A model generated the notes under the pieces. That model saw only the letters and a list, made by a program, of their open reading frames with translations, was not told where the DNA came from and did not search any database. From positions 9,854,221-9,918,220 of the forward strand of contig OZ023181.1 in NCBI GenBank assembly GCA_963995505.1: 64,000 nt of DNA, read 5' to 3'. The position numbers and the translations under genes were made by a program. This DNA is from Hypericum androsaemum (taxonomy: Eukaryota; Streptophyta; Magnoliopsida; Malpighiales; Hypericaceae). Below, piece after piece: positions 22,740 through 33,103 of the stretch; position 1 is the first letter of the stretch, and every line of letters begins with the position of its first letter.

Positions 22740-23950
22740 AAAAAGGCAGAAGTTCAAGATTACCCGGAGATTGAACACAGGTGATGGCCTTTCTGAAATG
22801 AATGAACAGCGTGGAGATATGGCCTTCAACTACAATTGCCCTTTCCATATCTTCCACGAAAGGGAATGGTTGCTTTTTAGAAAGTTGAGTGACAAGGATG
22901 TGGTCCCTTACCTAAGGATCGACTGGGAGGATATGGAGATGTTAGGTGTCAAGGATAAGCTGCTTTCCTTCAAAGCCGATCTGGGGTTGCTGTTGATTGG
23001 CGAGGCATTAATTGAGGTATACTCGATTTTCACCTTGGAATGTTTGTGCTCGCTAAGTATTGGAGTTGAAGAGAACAGCATTACTTTTCGGTTATTTGGC
23101 AAGGAGTACAACCTGACTGAGGGCGATGTATGCGAGGCCTTGGGATTTCTGCAAGGAGGGGAATATGGCTTCACTAATTCCTCCCTTAGGAACAGGGAAT
23201 GGAAGTATCTGACCAAGCTCACAAAAAATTTGGATCCCCCAGCCCTGCTCAATTGGTACTGCACCGGTTCCTTGCTTAGGCAGTATTTGGCAACCTTCAA
23301 TTGAGCAAGATTTTTGTCTATGAGCTTCATGCCTTCTACTGTACTCATAAGGGTGTCGAGTGCAACTTCTACAAACATTTGGTCGAGGGCTTCTACCAGG
23401 TCACCTCAGGAAATTAAAAATTAATCTGGCAAGGGCACATTGTGACCTTAATTGCAAGGAAGGTCTGCTCAGAGGAGGAGCATGTACGGATGCTGGAAGC
23501 CGCTCGAGTCGAGCCAAGGATGTTAAATGGTGCTGGGTTGAAGACTGCTCTCCTGACTACCTGGGACCTTAGGGTAGAGCCCTACAGATGGAAGCCTTGG
23601 GCTCAGAGGGACATTATGGTCAAAATGATCCCTGAGGATTTACAGTAGGTCAACAGGAATAAGGATGACGATGATAAGGATGAGGAAAAGAGGATGATGC
23701 TTGCACTAGTTCGAGGGATGGAGCAGCAGTGGCTCACCCACGAGGCCACTAATGGACATGTAGCTGTTCTCGCTACTTCACATGAGCATTTGGAGGGATA
23801 GATTACTGTCACCATCGATCATCTTCAGTTTATACGTCAGCAGATGGAGCAGTACCCGAGTTACCCACCATCATTCTCGCAGTCGCTCTTTTGCATCGAT
23901 GACTCATGATTAGGAACATGCCAGCTGTTCATCTGCACTCCTGCGGTCAT
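22740..23950 (+). pseudogene. ATHILA ORF-1-like protein remnant
   Basis: The open part at 22771-23304 (177 codons) reads IFTLECLCSLSIGVEENSIT then FRLFGKEYNLTEGDVCEALG. This resembles the ATHILA ORF-1 family pattern TLEFLSTL...ITFRLxGxxYxxTxxEL. The reading continues after a frameshift near 23300 (EGFYQVTSG, then ARKVCSEEEHVRMLEAARVE at 23445-23510) and ends around 23900 in an acidic DDDDKDEEK stretch followed by a region with MEQ repeats. Its function is unknown even in intact Athila elements, where an extra ORF lies in the place of a retroviral env gene. Here it lies after gag-protease with no polymerase between. Confidence 0.65.
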
Positions 23951-24159
23951 GACTAGGGAAGTCCTTTTCCCTTTCCTCCAAATACAATGTTTGTTTTGTC
24001 TTATCTTATTTATGCTTTCAATCTTAGCATGTATTATGGCCACAGAGGCCGTGACGTGTGATTTTGATTGAAGTATTTTTCTCTTGTTTAAACATAGATG
24101 TCATTGATGCATTTATTTTCTCTTGTCAGTTTAGATGCCTAAACCTTTTCACATTGCGG

Positions 24160-24210
24160 ACAATGTGTCATTCAAGTTTTTTTTTGGGGGGGGGGGGGGG
24201 GGGGGGTGTG
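24160..24210 (+). repeat. 21-base G run with the Athila 3' signature
   Basis: ACATTGCGGACAATGTG is followed by a T run and 21 G (24186-24206). The word before the G run is a near-palindrome seen in Athila-like elements at the end of the coding region. The inserted element follows five bases after the next TGTG. Confidence 0.7.
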
Positions 24211-24215
24211 TTCCA

Positions 24216-25733
24216 CGATGTACGCAAAATTGCGAACAATTAAACGCACAAGCAAATAGTATAGTGGTAAGTAAGGTTCTTAGAACTGAGGGTTGAACAC
24301 AAAATCAATGCAAATAATTATGTGAAGCGGGAAAATTAAAAGATTGTAAAGTAAATAAAACTAGATCGAAAACGCAAATAAAAGACGAGTTGTAAATCAA
24401 TGGAGATAAACGAGCACGATACCCTTATGGACTACCCATCTATGTTGAGACTATAGTTTTTATGAAGTTCTAACTAGTACTCGGAGTGTTCTAATGCATC
24501 TCCCTAACGCTTCCGCTCATTAGGACGATAAAACTAAGCTAGAGTAGTTCATGATTACTAACCAATGCTTCCGCTCATTAATTAGACCAAGAACTAAACT
24601 AAACTCAATTATGAAGTTAACTCCTAGCGGGTTATCCCTTAGTATCAAGATTCCTCATTAATACCTTAAGACATGTCAATTGACTCTTCCATTGATTCTA
24701 ATGCCTTCCGGTCCATTATTATCAACTAAATATCATAATCTAAGTGATCAAGTTAGATTAAGCATTAAGATCATCAATTGACAACTACTACGAAAGATAA
24801 TTAAACCATAGCTAACATAGATGAGTAATCACATAATTAGGGTATCGCACTCACAAGAGAACTACTCGCTAAGCATGTTAACAAAGTACAATAGATTAAT
24901 AAAGAACATGATATCAATTAACATAAAGGTAGAGATAGAGAAAGCTCAGTCGTGATGATCAAGCCTTGCCAATCCTTTTTCCGTGCTAACTGATATCGTG
25001 GCTTTATTAAGCTCCAAAGGCTGTGTCAAAGTTGCAGTCAAAAATGTCTCCCCCCATAGCTAAGAAACTAAGGGCTATATATAGCCAAAAGTCTAACAAA
25101 AAATTAGGAAAACCTAAAGGAGCTTAAGTTAAATTGGAAGTCTTGCTGGTCAAGTAATAATATAAATAATATAACTTAAGTACTAAAGCCGAAACAGGAG
25201 GCTACAAGTCGAATATAACTAAAATAAATCGAGTCCCCGTCTAAAAGAGAAATCCGAAAAAAATCTGTTGTCGAAGCCTGGCGCCCTCCAATGGAGTTGG
25301 CGCCCGCCAACTGAACCTTCTGTAACAGACTTGGCGCCCGCCAAGTATTTGGCGCTCGCCGGGTCGCTGATTAGCTTCATTGTATCTTCGTATTTTGCAT
25401 TTTTGGCCATCTTCCACTTCGAATTTGGCTTCTACTATTAAAGAAAAAATGTAGATCTTTCTTCAAGCTTTCCAACAGTATCTCATTTGATACAATCGAA
25501 TACTCGAGCAGAAAGTTATGACTCTTGCAATATGGTCTCTCAAAATCACCCTTCGAACGACCTTCATTGAGCTCCAATTTCCTACAAAATATGACAATGG
25601 GTAGAAATCCATTCCCGAACATAAATATACTAAAACGATCATAAGACTTTACATGACATGATGAATATAACTCAAAACATGACTAAATACGCACGAAATA
25701 TATGACAAAACATGAGAGTTTACACACTCATCA
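24216..25733 (-). repeat. 3' LTR of the gag-protease element
   Basis: 1518 bases, beginning CGATGTACGCAAAATTG (the right LTR starts TGATGTACGC) and ending ACACTCATCA. On the minus strand a TATA word (CTATATATAG, 25075-25084) lies downstream of three GC-rich palindromic boxes (25279-25370), such as TTGGCGCCCGCCAA. Confidence 0.9.
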
Positions 25734-25746
25734 CACCCCCAGACTT
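25734..25746 (-). other. Polypurine tract of the gag-protease element
   Basis: Minus strand AAGTCTGGGGGTG directly before the LTR start TGATGAGTG; primes plus-strand DNA synthesis. Confidence 0.75.
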
Positions 25747-25952
25747 ATTTCCTTGCTTGTCCTCAAGTAAGGCACATCAGTCACACCCCCCAATTCCATA
25801 ATCTTATTAAAAGACCACCCCACGACCGAGTAGTGTACTTACCTGAGCACAAGGAGTAAGAACATGTAGACACCGCATCCTTAATAGTTTAACCCAGTTT
25901 TTGCATTTAGTAGATTACACTCGAAGGTTGACCACTCAGAGGTTCAGAAATT

Positions 25953-26580
25953 TGATATGAATCAGATCTGCAAGAAGCCATAATTATTTAATAATTCATT
26001 TTTGAGTTTCAAAGTCTATTTAGGAAGTTAATTATTTGTTAATTTTATTTTACATGAGTTCTATTCTGTTTAGGAAGTTACAAAAAAGATAATTTCGTTT
26101 TATTAGGAGTTCTAGTCTGTTTAGGAAGTCAATTATGAGATAATCACGTTTTGAGTATTCCTAGTAGGATTAGAGTTATTTTCCTTTTTAGTTTCCCTTT
26201 TTAAGTCATATTTATCTAGTTATAAGTTATATTTAATTAGGAATCTCTTTGTAACAATCTGCCTATATATAAAGGCATTATCAATGAGAATAAGGAGAAT
26301 AATTTGAGTACAAAAAACGTGGGCTTTGTTCTCTTGGTTCTTCGGAACTGTTCGAACCCAGCGGAGGGATTCCGTTCGTTCACCTTCGACTTATCAAGCG
26401 GATCTACATCACCGTTTGTGGCGACTTCATCAATTCAAGGTTCTTGTTTCTCTACAGCAGCGGGTCGAGGTTGTTCATACCGAGGTTCTTGCAAAGGTTC
26501 AAACAACGGGTCGAGATTTCCATCAATCTGAACGTAGATAGATCCGACTTTCGTGTGGATCCGTAACGAGATTCACATCA
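25953..26580 (+). repeat. 5' LTR of the small element
   Basis: Starts TGATATGAATCAG and ends ATTCACATCA. A TATA box (TATATATAAA, 26264-26273) sits near the middle. Short frames inside it are also present in the other LTR and are not genes. Confidence 0.93.
26264..26273 (+). promoter_or_regulatory. TATA box of the small element
   Basis: TATATATAAA, conserved (with one change after it) in the second LTR; transcription should start about 30 bases on, near ATCAATGAGAATAAGG. Confidence 0.65.
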
Positions 26581-26582
26581 GT

Positions 26583-26594
26583 TGGTATCAAAGC
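26583..26594 (+). other. Primer-binding site (tRNA-iMet type)
   Basis: TGGTATCAAAGC, two bases after the LTR; the plant consensus is TGGTATCAGAGC. Confidence 0.85.
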
Positions 26595-26836
26595 TTAGGC
26601 TCTACTTCAGATCATCTATCTTTAAATTTCATTTTTGTTTTCATTAGTTTTCAATTATTGTTCTTATTTTATTCTGAGTTGGAGAAAGAAAAAAAAATAA
26701 AAAAGAGGAAAAAAATTCCGAAAAAAAAGAAAGATAGAGAAGAAGGCAGCCAAGAAAAGAAGAAGAGAGAAGGCTGAAAAAAAATCAAAAAAAAGAAAAG
26801 AAAAGTTGAAAGTAGAAAAAAAGAGAAACTGTAAGA

Positions 26837-27787
26837 ATGTCTTATAACTACTCAAGAAGATCCTTTGAAGGTGTTGCACCATTGGTTGGTGATCCACACA
26901 CGTTTATGGACGCCCTTCTTAGTGGGATGAGGCATATAATAAGAACGGAGGTTAAGAAGCTCAGCGAAAAGGTGGACCGGATAGTGTGCAAACAAGAGAG
27001 GATAGATGATGTTCCTAATGTCTGTAGCGGAAGACAAATTCAACAAAGGAGGATGAGGGTCAAAGATGAGGAAAATTTAGGAGCTGATTTTGTTGGAGAA
27101 GTCGATGTAAAGAGGGAGAACACCATTGACACTAAGCACGGCATTGAGGAGAAGGTAAGTAGTTCTGACGATTTGGAGGTTACATCTGAAGAGATTATTG
27201 AAGAAGAGGTTTTGACATGGGAGGAATTTGGTGAATATTCTATTGACTTGTTTGATGGAGAATATTTTGATGAGCATACCATGTCACTTCTTTATTTGAG
27301 GAATATGTTCAATGAATCAGAAGTTGTGAAAGTTGTTCACATGAACAAGTGCATAATTCTTATTGATGGTGAACATGAATTACTTGTTGTTGCTGTTCAA
27401 AAGAAAGAGGTTCAGCCCATATCTTACATGTCTCCAGATTTCCTTGTTGAATATGTTGAGCGTATTGATTTCTTGGGAGTGAACAAGTTTGATTATATTG
27501 GAGGTTCACCGTTGATCAACATCTGGAATAGTTTGAAGTTCAAAGAAAGGCTTAAACGGATTAGTAGTGCTTTTGCTTTTGAGTTGGAGATGACTTCAGA
27601 TTCTTTAAGATCGAAGTACTTATTTTTTTGTAAAGGAATGTATCAAGTGCAGCCACGACGTTCAAAGAGTTCATCTTGCACCAGCATGGTTGTAAGTTGG
27701 CAAAAGCATGACGGATGCAAGGATTTGAGGACAAATCCATTTCAAGAGGAGGGGAATGATATGAATCAGATCTGCAAGAAGCCATAA
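26837..27787 (+). CDS. 316-residue ORF of unknown function in a small LTR element
   Basis: The only long intact frame in any retroelement here. The ATG follows a purine-rich leader. Residues 1-35 include MSYNYSRR; 34-58 look like an amphipathic helix (RTEVKKLSEKVDRI); 78-145 are strongly acidic (EEIIEEEVLTWEEFGEYSID, FDGEYFDEH); 165-190 form a hydrophobic core-like part (KCIILIDGEHELLVVAV). The last ~25 codons (CKDLRTNPFQEEGND) resemble the tails of Ty3/gypsy pol frames, which also run across the polypurine tract, and the stop lies 31 bases inside the 3' LTR. I see no gag zinc knuckle, protease D(S/T)G, YxDD or integrase motif. It could be a highly altered gag, a captured host sequence fused to a pol tail, or a packaging helper. 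Intactness despite ~3% LTR divergence hints at recent constraint but is not proof. Confidence 0.75.
   Translation: MSYNYSRRSFEGVAPLVGDPHTFMDALLSGMRHIIRTEVKKLSEKVDRIVCKQERIDDVPNVCSGRQIQQRRMRVKDEENLGADFVGEVDVKRENTIDTKHGIEEKVSSSDDLEVTSEEIIEEEVLTWEEFGEYSIDLFDGEYFDEHTMSLLYLRNMFNESEVVKVVHMNKCIILIDGEHELLVVAVQKKEVQPISYMSPDFLVEYVERIDFLGVNKFDYIGGSPLINIWNSLKFKERLKRISSAFAFELEMTSDSLRSKYLFFCKGMYQVQPRRSKSSSCTSMVVSWQKHDGCKDLRTNPFQEEGNDMNQICKKP
27744..27756 (+). other. Polypurine tract of the small element
   Basis: AAGAGGAGGGGAA ends exactly at the 3' LTR start TGATATG. Confidence 0.85.
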
Positions 27788-28384
27788 TTATTTAATAATT
27801 CGTTTTTGAGTTTCAAAGTCTATTTAGGAAGTTAATTATTTGTTAATTTTATTTTACATGAGTTCTATTCTGTTTAGGAAGTTACAAAAAAGATAATTCC
27901 ATTTTATTAGGAGTTCTAGTCTGTTTAGGAAGTCAATTATGGGATAATCACGTTTTGAGTATTCCTAGTAGGATTAGAGTTATTTTCTTTTTTAGTTTCC
28001 CTTTTTAAGTCATATTTATCTAGTTAGAAGTTATATTTAATTAGGAATCTCTTTGTAACAATCTGCCTATATATAAAAGCATTATCAATGAGAATAAGGA
28101 GAATAATTTGAGTACAAAAAACGTGGGCTTTGCTCTCTTGGTTCTTCGGAACTGTTCGAACACAGCGGAGGGATTCCGTTCGTTCACCTTCGACTTATCA
28201 AGCGGATCTACATCACCGTTTGTGGCGTCTTCATCAATTCAAGGTTCTTGTTTCCCTACAGCAGCGGGTCGAGGTTGTTCATACCGAGGTTCTTGCAAAG
28301 GTGCAAACAACGGGTCGAGATTTCCATCAATCTGAACGTAGATAGATCTGGCTTTTGCGTGGATCCGTAACGAGATTCATATCA
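27757..28384 (+). repeat. 3' LTR of the small element
   Basis: 628 bases, the same length as the 5' LTR, with about 16-18 substitutions and no indel seen; a small cluster of changes lies near its end (28349-28358). Confidence 0.93.
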
Positions 28385-28389
28385 AAATT

Positions 28390-30007
28390 GTAGCTCACAT
28401 ATATAAGTAGTCAACTACCTATCACTCGCATACACATCCGGGATCTCAAAGTTTCATACGTCTCACTCAGTGGTGCCTCGATAAATGCGGGGCTCATGAT
28501 CAAGGGGACTTTTCATTAGGTTGTAATGGGGCCAGGGTCAGGTGAGGATAAAATATGTGGGAAGTAGCTAAACCACCCGGCCGAGGAACTCACAAAAATG
28601 TTCTAGCTCTCGTCTACTCTAAATACCTCACACTATATCTAATATGCACTCAACCCAAGATTACATCCAAATCCTATTGACCACATAGCTCGAGCCGTGC
28701 CATTTATTCACTTTCTAACCTCTTTGCAAACTTTCCACTTTCCCTCATTCAACTTTTGTTCCATTTCAGACTTTCACATTCCCTTTTCATCACTTTTTCA
28801 CTTTTTTTTTCTTCTTTTTTCTTCACTTCTTTTTTTCCCTTTTTTTTATTTTTCACAACCTTCCTCAATCATATTACACATCAAAGGCAACTGGTCTCGG
28901 CTTCTTTGTTGGCCTCATTTCTACCCATTTTCCCCATTGTTCATTCCCGAGCTATTCTACCAAATGAACCCTTACAATTGTACCCCAAAGATAAGACCTA
29001 ATGTATCCTCAGACCAAAGTGATCAAAGGTGGGTAAGATTGTGGATATAGGGCTTACATATTGGCTTACATATAATATTTCAAGGAGAAAGGCTTAAGCT
29101 CAACGTGTGTAAATAAGGGATATACAGGGTTTTCAGCTCTAAGGCTCTTGGCTCAAAATCAAAGATGGCCTCCGTCCTCTCATTTACACCCATACCACCA
29201 AAACGGTACCAAGTGATGGCATGAAACCCGATGACCGGAGCAATGTAGGCACCTCATGCTATGCGAAGACGGTTGTCTCCTCCTTCGGCTCTAAAATCTC
29301 ACAAGGTCACTCATCAATGCCGCTAGTATAATATACCAAGTGCAACCACTAATCTAAACAACCAAGGGTGTTGTTCCTACACGTTCCTACTCATCGTACT
29401 CAGGCTTGATTCCTAACAAGGTATGGGATTTAACTTCTAAAAAAAGTTTAAAATTCGAAGGGGGGAAGATTCATCATCTGCTTTTGACAATACTTCATTC
29501 ACAAACACAAACAAATAGAATCCTAAATTCAGACCTAGACTCGATCACATACGCAAAATCGAAATAAAATGCATGTTGACCCCCCCACACTTATTAAACA
29601 CATTATCCTCAATGTAGGGGACACAAGCAAACAGCACAGCATAGCATAAAAACAAAGACCACAAGGACATAACAGACACTACGATAATAGACAATAAGAA
29701 AGGGAAGGGATTGGTACTGCCCGCAATCATCGGTGGGAGGCGGTGGGGAAAGCTGGTAGGATTTTTCTCTAACTGCCTTTTTGCGCAACAAAGTTTGTGT
29801 ATGGACTGGCGAATTCTATTGCAGCTCAAATTTTCTCTTTTTGAAACCTCCTGCAAAGGCTAGTAAAATACTAAATGAACATAACAATACTAAAGCAAAC
29901 ACAAAATATAATGAAAAATTAAATGCTAAGCGTGCTAATTTAGAGTCGTTAGCTTGACTGTGTTACTCCCTTTAGCACTATGGTGGACGAAGGGGCTTAT
30001 CGGTTAT
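28390..30007 (-). other. 3' untranslated region of the gag-protease element
   Basis: No gene. On the minus strand it carries the word ACATTGAGGATAATGTG followed by GTGTGGGGGGG (29577-29613), the same signature as in the Athila-like element. A pyrimidine-rich run (28740-28860) mirrors the A/G-rich run at 33770-33815. So this element and the surrounding one share an Athila-like 3' architecture. A 103-codon minus-strand frame at 29545-29856 shows no motif. Confidence 0.55.
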
Positions 30008-32194
30008 TTAAAACTCTATTTCATCTGGGCCTATATGGAGAAGTAGCTTGCCATTGTGAACATCTACCATTGCATGACAAGTGTTGAGGAATGGACGTCC
30101 TAGAATTAATGGACAACTTGCATCTACAACGTAGTCCAGCACTACAAAGTCTACGGGTATAAGAGACTTGTCGACTTTGATTAGCACATCTTCCACAATT
30201 CCATGTGGTTTCTTCTTAGTGTGATCCGCAAGCTCTATCATCATAGATGTAGGTTTGATATCTCCTAAATTGAGTTTCCTGAAAGTAGCCAAAGGCATCA
30301 GATTAATATTGGCACCCAAATCACATAAACAATGTGGAAACTGAACACCATCAATAGTGCAAGGAATCGTAAAACTCCCTGGATCTTTTAGTTTTGGCGG
30401 TATGTCATTTTCTACCAAAGGGGACGTCTTGCCATCATTCTGCCTCTTCTTCCTTGCGATGACTTTCTTCAGAAACTGTGCATATTGTGGCCTTTTATCT
30501 AACATCTCCAAGAAAGAGACATGGCGTTGAATTTCTTCCATTGTCTCTATGAATTCAAGGGCCTTCTCATCGATCACTGCTGCTTTCTTGATTTGTTGAG
30601 GTGATGGTGGAGGAACATAAGAATTCTCTTGTTCACTGATATAAACTGGTGGTTCCTTCTTTTCAGTAACTACCTCCTCCTCTATGGCTGGCTTGATCTG
30701 TTCAGCATGCTCTTTTGGAGAGGACTTGTTCTCAGGTGGTGGCTTTCTCCATAGTCTTTGAGGGAATGGAGGTGGAGGGACATAAGGTGGTGGAGGAATA
30801 TATGGTTCATTATCCTCATCCACACTCCTCACTGTGATGGCCATCACCTATCCTCGCGGGTTCGACTCGGTGTTGCTGGGTAGAGCACCTATTTCTCTTT
30901 GAGTATTTGCTGCAGCCAAATTTCTGAGTTCGATCTCCATCTTCTTCAGTTGCGTGGCTTGCCCCTTTAGGTATGTCTCAAACTCTTGTTGACGTACTTC
31001 ACAACGATCCATCCGCTGCACAGTTATACTTTGTTGTTGGATGGACTGCTGGACTACCCCCACTAACTTATCGATCTTGTCACCCATTTCCTTGACTTGC
31101 TCGCCCAAATATGATTTCCTGGAGTCTTGCTAGGCACTAGTGTTGTGTGCTTGCTGACCAAATCGAGAGAAATTTGGCTGAGCATTAGCTTATTGTGAGT
31201 AGCCGATTCCTGGTGGTGTTCTATCAGCAATGGCCTGGATCTCTTCCAATATTGGACAGTCAGTTGTGGGATGTGCCCCTTTGCAAAGCTGACAAGTATC
31301 TTGCACCACAGCTGCATGTTCCTTGTCCTTGGTCAACTTGTCAAGTCTTTTGGTAAGTGCTTCTATTTGAGCTTCGAGCTTCATGTTGGCATTTACTTTG
31401 AGTACTCCTCGGGCTGCTTCCTTACGTGGTTGCCTAGCACGTTCTTTTGGCCACATACCATTGACTTCAGCCATTTCCTCCATTAAGCGAGCAGCTTCAT
31501 CAGCAGTCTTCCTCAGGAACACCCCTTGAGAGGAGGCATCAATATGATCACGGGATGGGCCATCTAACCCATTGTAGAAGATTTTCATGAGGTTGTCTTG
31601 AGTTATACCATGTTGAGGGAAGGCACTTTGGAGATCCGTGAACCATTCCTAGACTTCATAGATGCTCTCCCCATCTCCTTGGATAAACGTGTTGATTTCT
31701 TGCAAGATTTTGGCTGACTTGGCCATAAAAAAGAACTTCCGGAGGAAAGCATGGGCCAGATCATTCCAACTCTGAATCGTCTCTCCTCTCAACTTGTTGT
31801 ACCAAACACAAGCTCTATCTTTCAAAGAAAAGTGAAAGAGGAGCAGCTTCAAGACATCATCATCGACATTTTGGAATTTCATGATGTTGCAGATATCTTC
31901 AAATCGAGATAGATGGTCTTGAGGATCTTCGCTTGGCAAGCCGCCAAATTGGACCGAGTTTTGCAGTAGTCCGATAATCGCTGCTGGAATCTGGAAAGAG
32001 TGGGGACCTACAGGTGGTTGTTGTAGACCATTAGGGTTCCCATTCCATGTAGGAACAGATGATTCCTGATTTTGTGCCATTGCTCTCGCTTGGTCCCTCT
32101 TTTCAGGCCTAATTATCCTTTCGAGTACTCCAATGTCAACCTCAAGCACAGTGTCTGATTCAAGGTCTAGTCCTTCACTCTGGGTTCTTGGCAT
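30008..32194 (-). pseudogene. Gag-protease polyprotein with four in-frame stops
   Basis: One minus-strand frame runs from the ATG at 32194 to the stop at 30008-30010 (729 codons including stops). Nonsense codons interrupt it at 31649-31651, 31190-31192, about 31131-31133 and 30848-30850. Gag parts: DPQDHLSRFEDICNIMK and VWYNKLRGETIQSWNDL (Retrotrans_gag), a coiled segment (QIEALTKRLDKLTKD) and a zinc knuckle CQLCKGAHPTTDCP. After proline-rich PPPPYVPPPPFP come KRPQYAQFLKKVI and the retropepsin-like domain: LCDLGANINLMPLATFRKL with the active aspartate, VDFVVLDY and LILGRPFLNT. The frame ends right after the protease. Each stop can be explained by one transition (CAG/CAA or TGG to a stop), as expected from methylated-cytosine decay. 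No frameshift was seen. Confidence 0.88.
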
Positions 32195-32287
32195 GCACTA
32201 TAGAATCCTGAAAAAGAAATCACACGAAATCAGCAAGTTTGCCACACAAAACCAATTGCTATTGAGTTTATGTCCTAAAATCTTAGT

Positions 32288-32306
32288 TCCGTGTCGACGG
32301 TGCCAA
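32288..32306 (-). other. Primer-binding site of the gag-protease element
   Basis: Minus strand TTGGCACCGTCGACACGGA two bases inside the 5' LTR; related to the Athila-type site but with a different second half. Confidence 0.75.
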
Positions 32307-32308
32307 TT

Positions 32309-33103
32309 TGATGTACGCAAAATTGCTAACAATTAAACGCACAAGCAAATAGTATAGTGGTAAGTAAGGTTCAGTCGTGATGATCAAGCCTTGCCAATCC
32401 TTTTCCCGTCCTAACTGAGATCGTGGCTTTATTAAGCTCCAAAGGCTGTGTCAAAGTTGCAGTCAAAAACGTCTCCCCCCGTAGCTAAGAAACTAAGGGC
32501 TATATATAGCCAAAAGTCTAACTAAAAATTAGGAAAACCTAAAGGAGCTTAAGCTAAATTGGAAGTCTTGCTGGCCAAGTAATAATATAAATAATATAAC
32601 TTAAGTCCTAAAGCCGAAACAGGAGGCTAAAAGTCGAATATAACTAAAATAAATTGAGTCTCCGTCTAAAAGAGTTGTCGAAGCCTGGCGCCCGCCAACT
32701 GAACCTTCTGTAACAGACTTGGCACTCGCCGGGTCGCTGATCAGCTTCGTCATATCTTCATATTTTGTATTTTTGACCCTCTTCCACTTCGAATTTGGCT
32801 TCGATTATAAAATACAAAATGTAGATCTTTCTTCAAGCTTTCCAACGATATCTCATTTGATACAATCAAACACTCGAGAAGAAAGTTATGACTCTTTCAA
32901 TATAGTCTCTCAAAATTACCCCTCGAACGACCTTCATTGAGCTCCAATTTCCTACAAAATATGACAATGGGTAGAAATCTATTCTCGAACATAAATATAC
33001 TAAAACGATCATAAGACTTGACATGACATGATGAATATAACTCAAAACATGACTAAACACGCACGAAATATATGACAAAATATGAGCGTTTATACACTCA
33101 TCA
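32309..33103 (-). repeat. 5' LTR of the gag-protease element, internally deleted
   Basis: 795 bases against 1518 in the other LTR. A deletion of about 680 bases joins GTAAGGTT to CAGTCGTGATG (near 32370), and three further gaps of about 18 bases fall in or beside the GC-rich box cluster (32670-32735). The TATA word (32500-32509) is kept. Confidence 0.88.

Larger units (their letters stand above)
25953..28384 (+). mobile_element. Small non-autonomous LTR retrotransposon with one ORF
   Basis: Flanked by a perfect target duplication AAATT (25948-25952 and 28385-28389). Two LTRs of 628 bases each (25953-26580, 27757-28384) differ at roughly 16-18 positions by eye, about 97% identity, so it is the youngest insertion in this nest. 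An initiator-tRNA-Met type primer-binding site follows the first LTR and a clear polypurine tract precedes the second. The interior is only 1176 bases and holds one open frame of 316 codons. No reverse transcriptase, RNase H or integrase is present. Confidence 0.93.
24216..33103 (-). mobile_element. Gag-protease-only Ty3/gypsy element, minus strand
   Basis: Flanked by a perfect 5-bp target duplication, TTCCA (24211-24215 and 33104-33108). It has LTRs at 24216-25733 and 32309-33103, a primer-binding site at 32288-32306, a polypurine tract at 25734-25746 (minus strand AAGTCTGGGGGTG), and one gag-protease frame (30008-32194). Between the gag-protease stop and the polypurine tract there is only non-coding sequence (apart from the nested element 25953-28384), so reverse transcriptase and integrase are absent. 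It would depend on enzymes from another element. Confidence 0.88.

Noticed and set aside
23891..24206. Reading the long G run at 24186 as the polypurine tract directly before a 3' LTR
   Set aside because: The sequence after it (TGTGTTCCA, resuming CGTAGGAAC at 33109) does not match the 5' LTR start TGATGCGC; it is an internal signature, also present at 29577-29613 in the other element.
26304..26541. Two overlapping 70-75 codon frames, repeated at 28108-28345
   Set aside because: They are inside the two LTR copies of the small element and overlap each other; they are untranslated LTR sequence.
28697..29050. Phe/Ser-rich 117-codon frame
   Set aside because: Translation of a pyrimidine-rich stretch in the 3' untranslated region of the gag-protease element.
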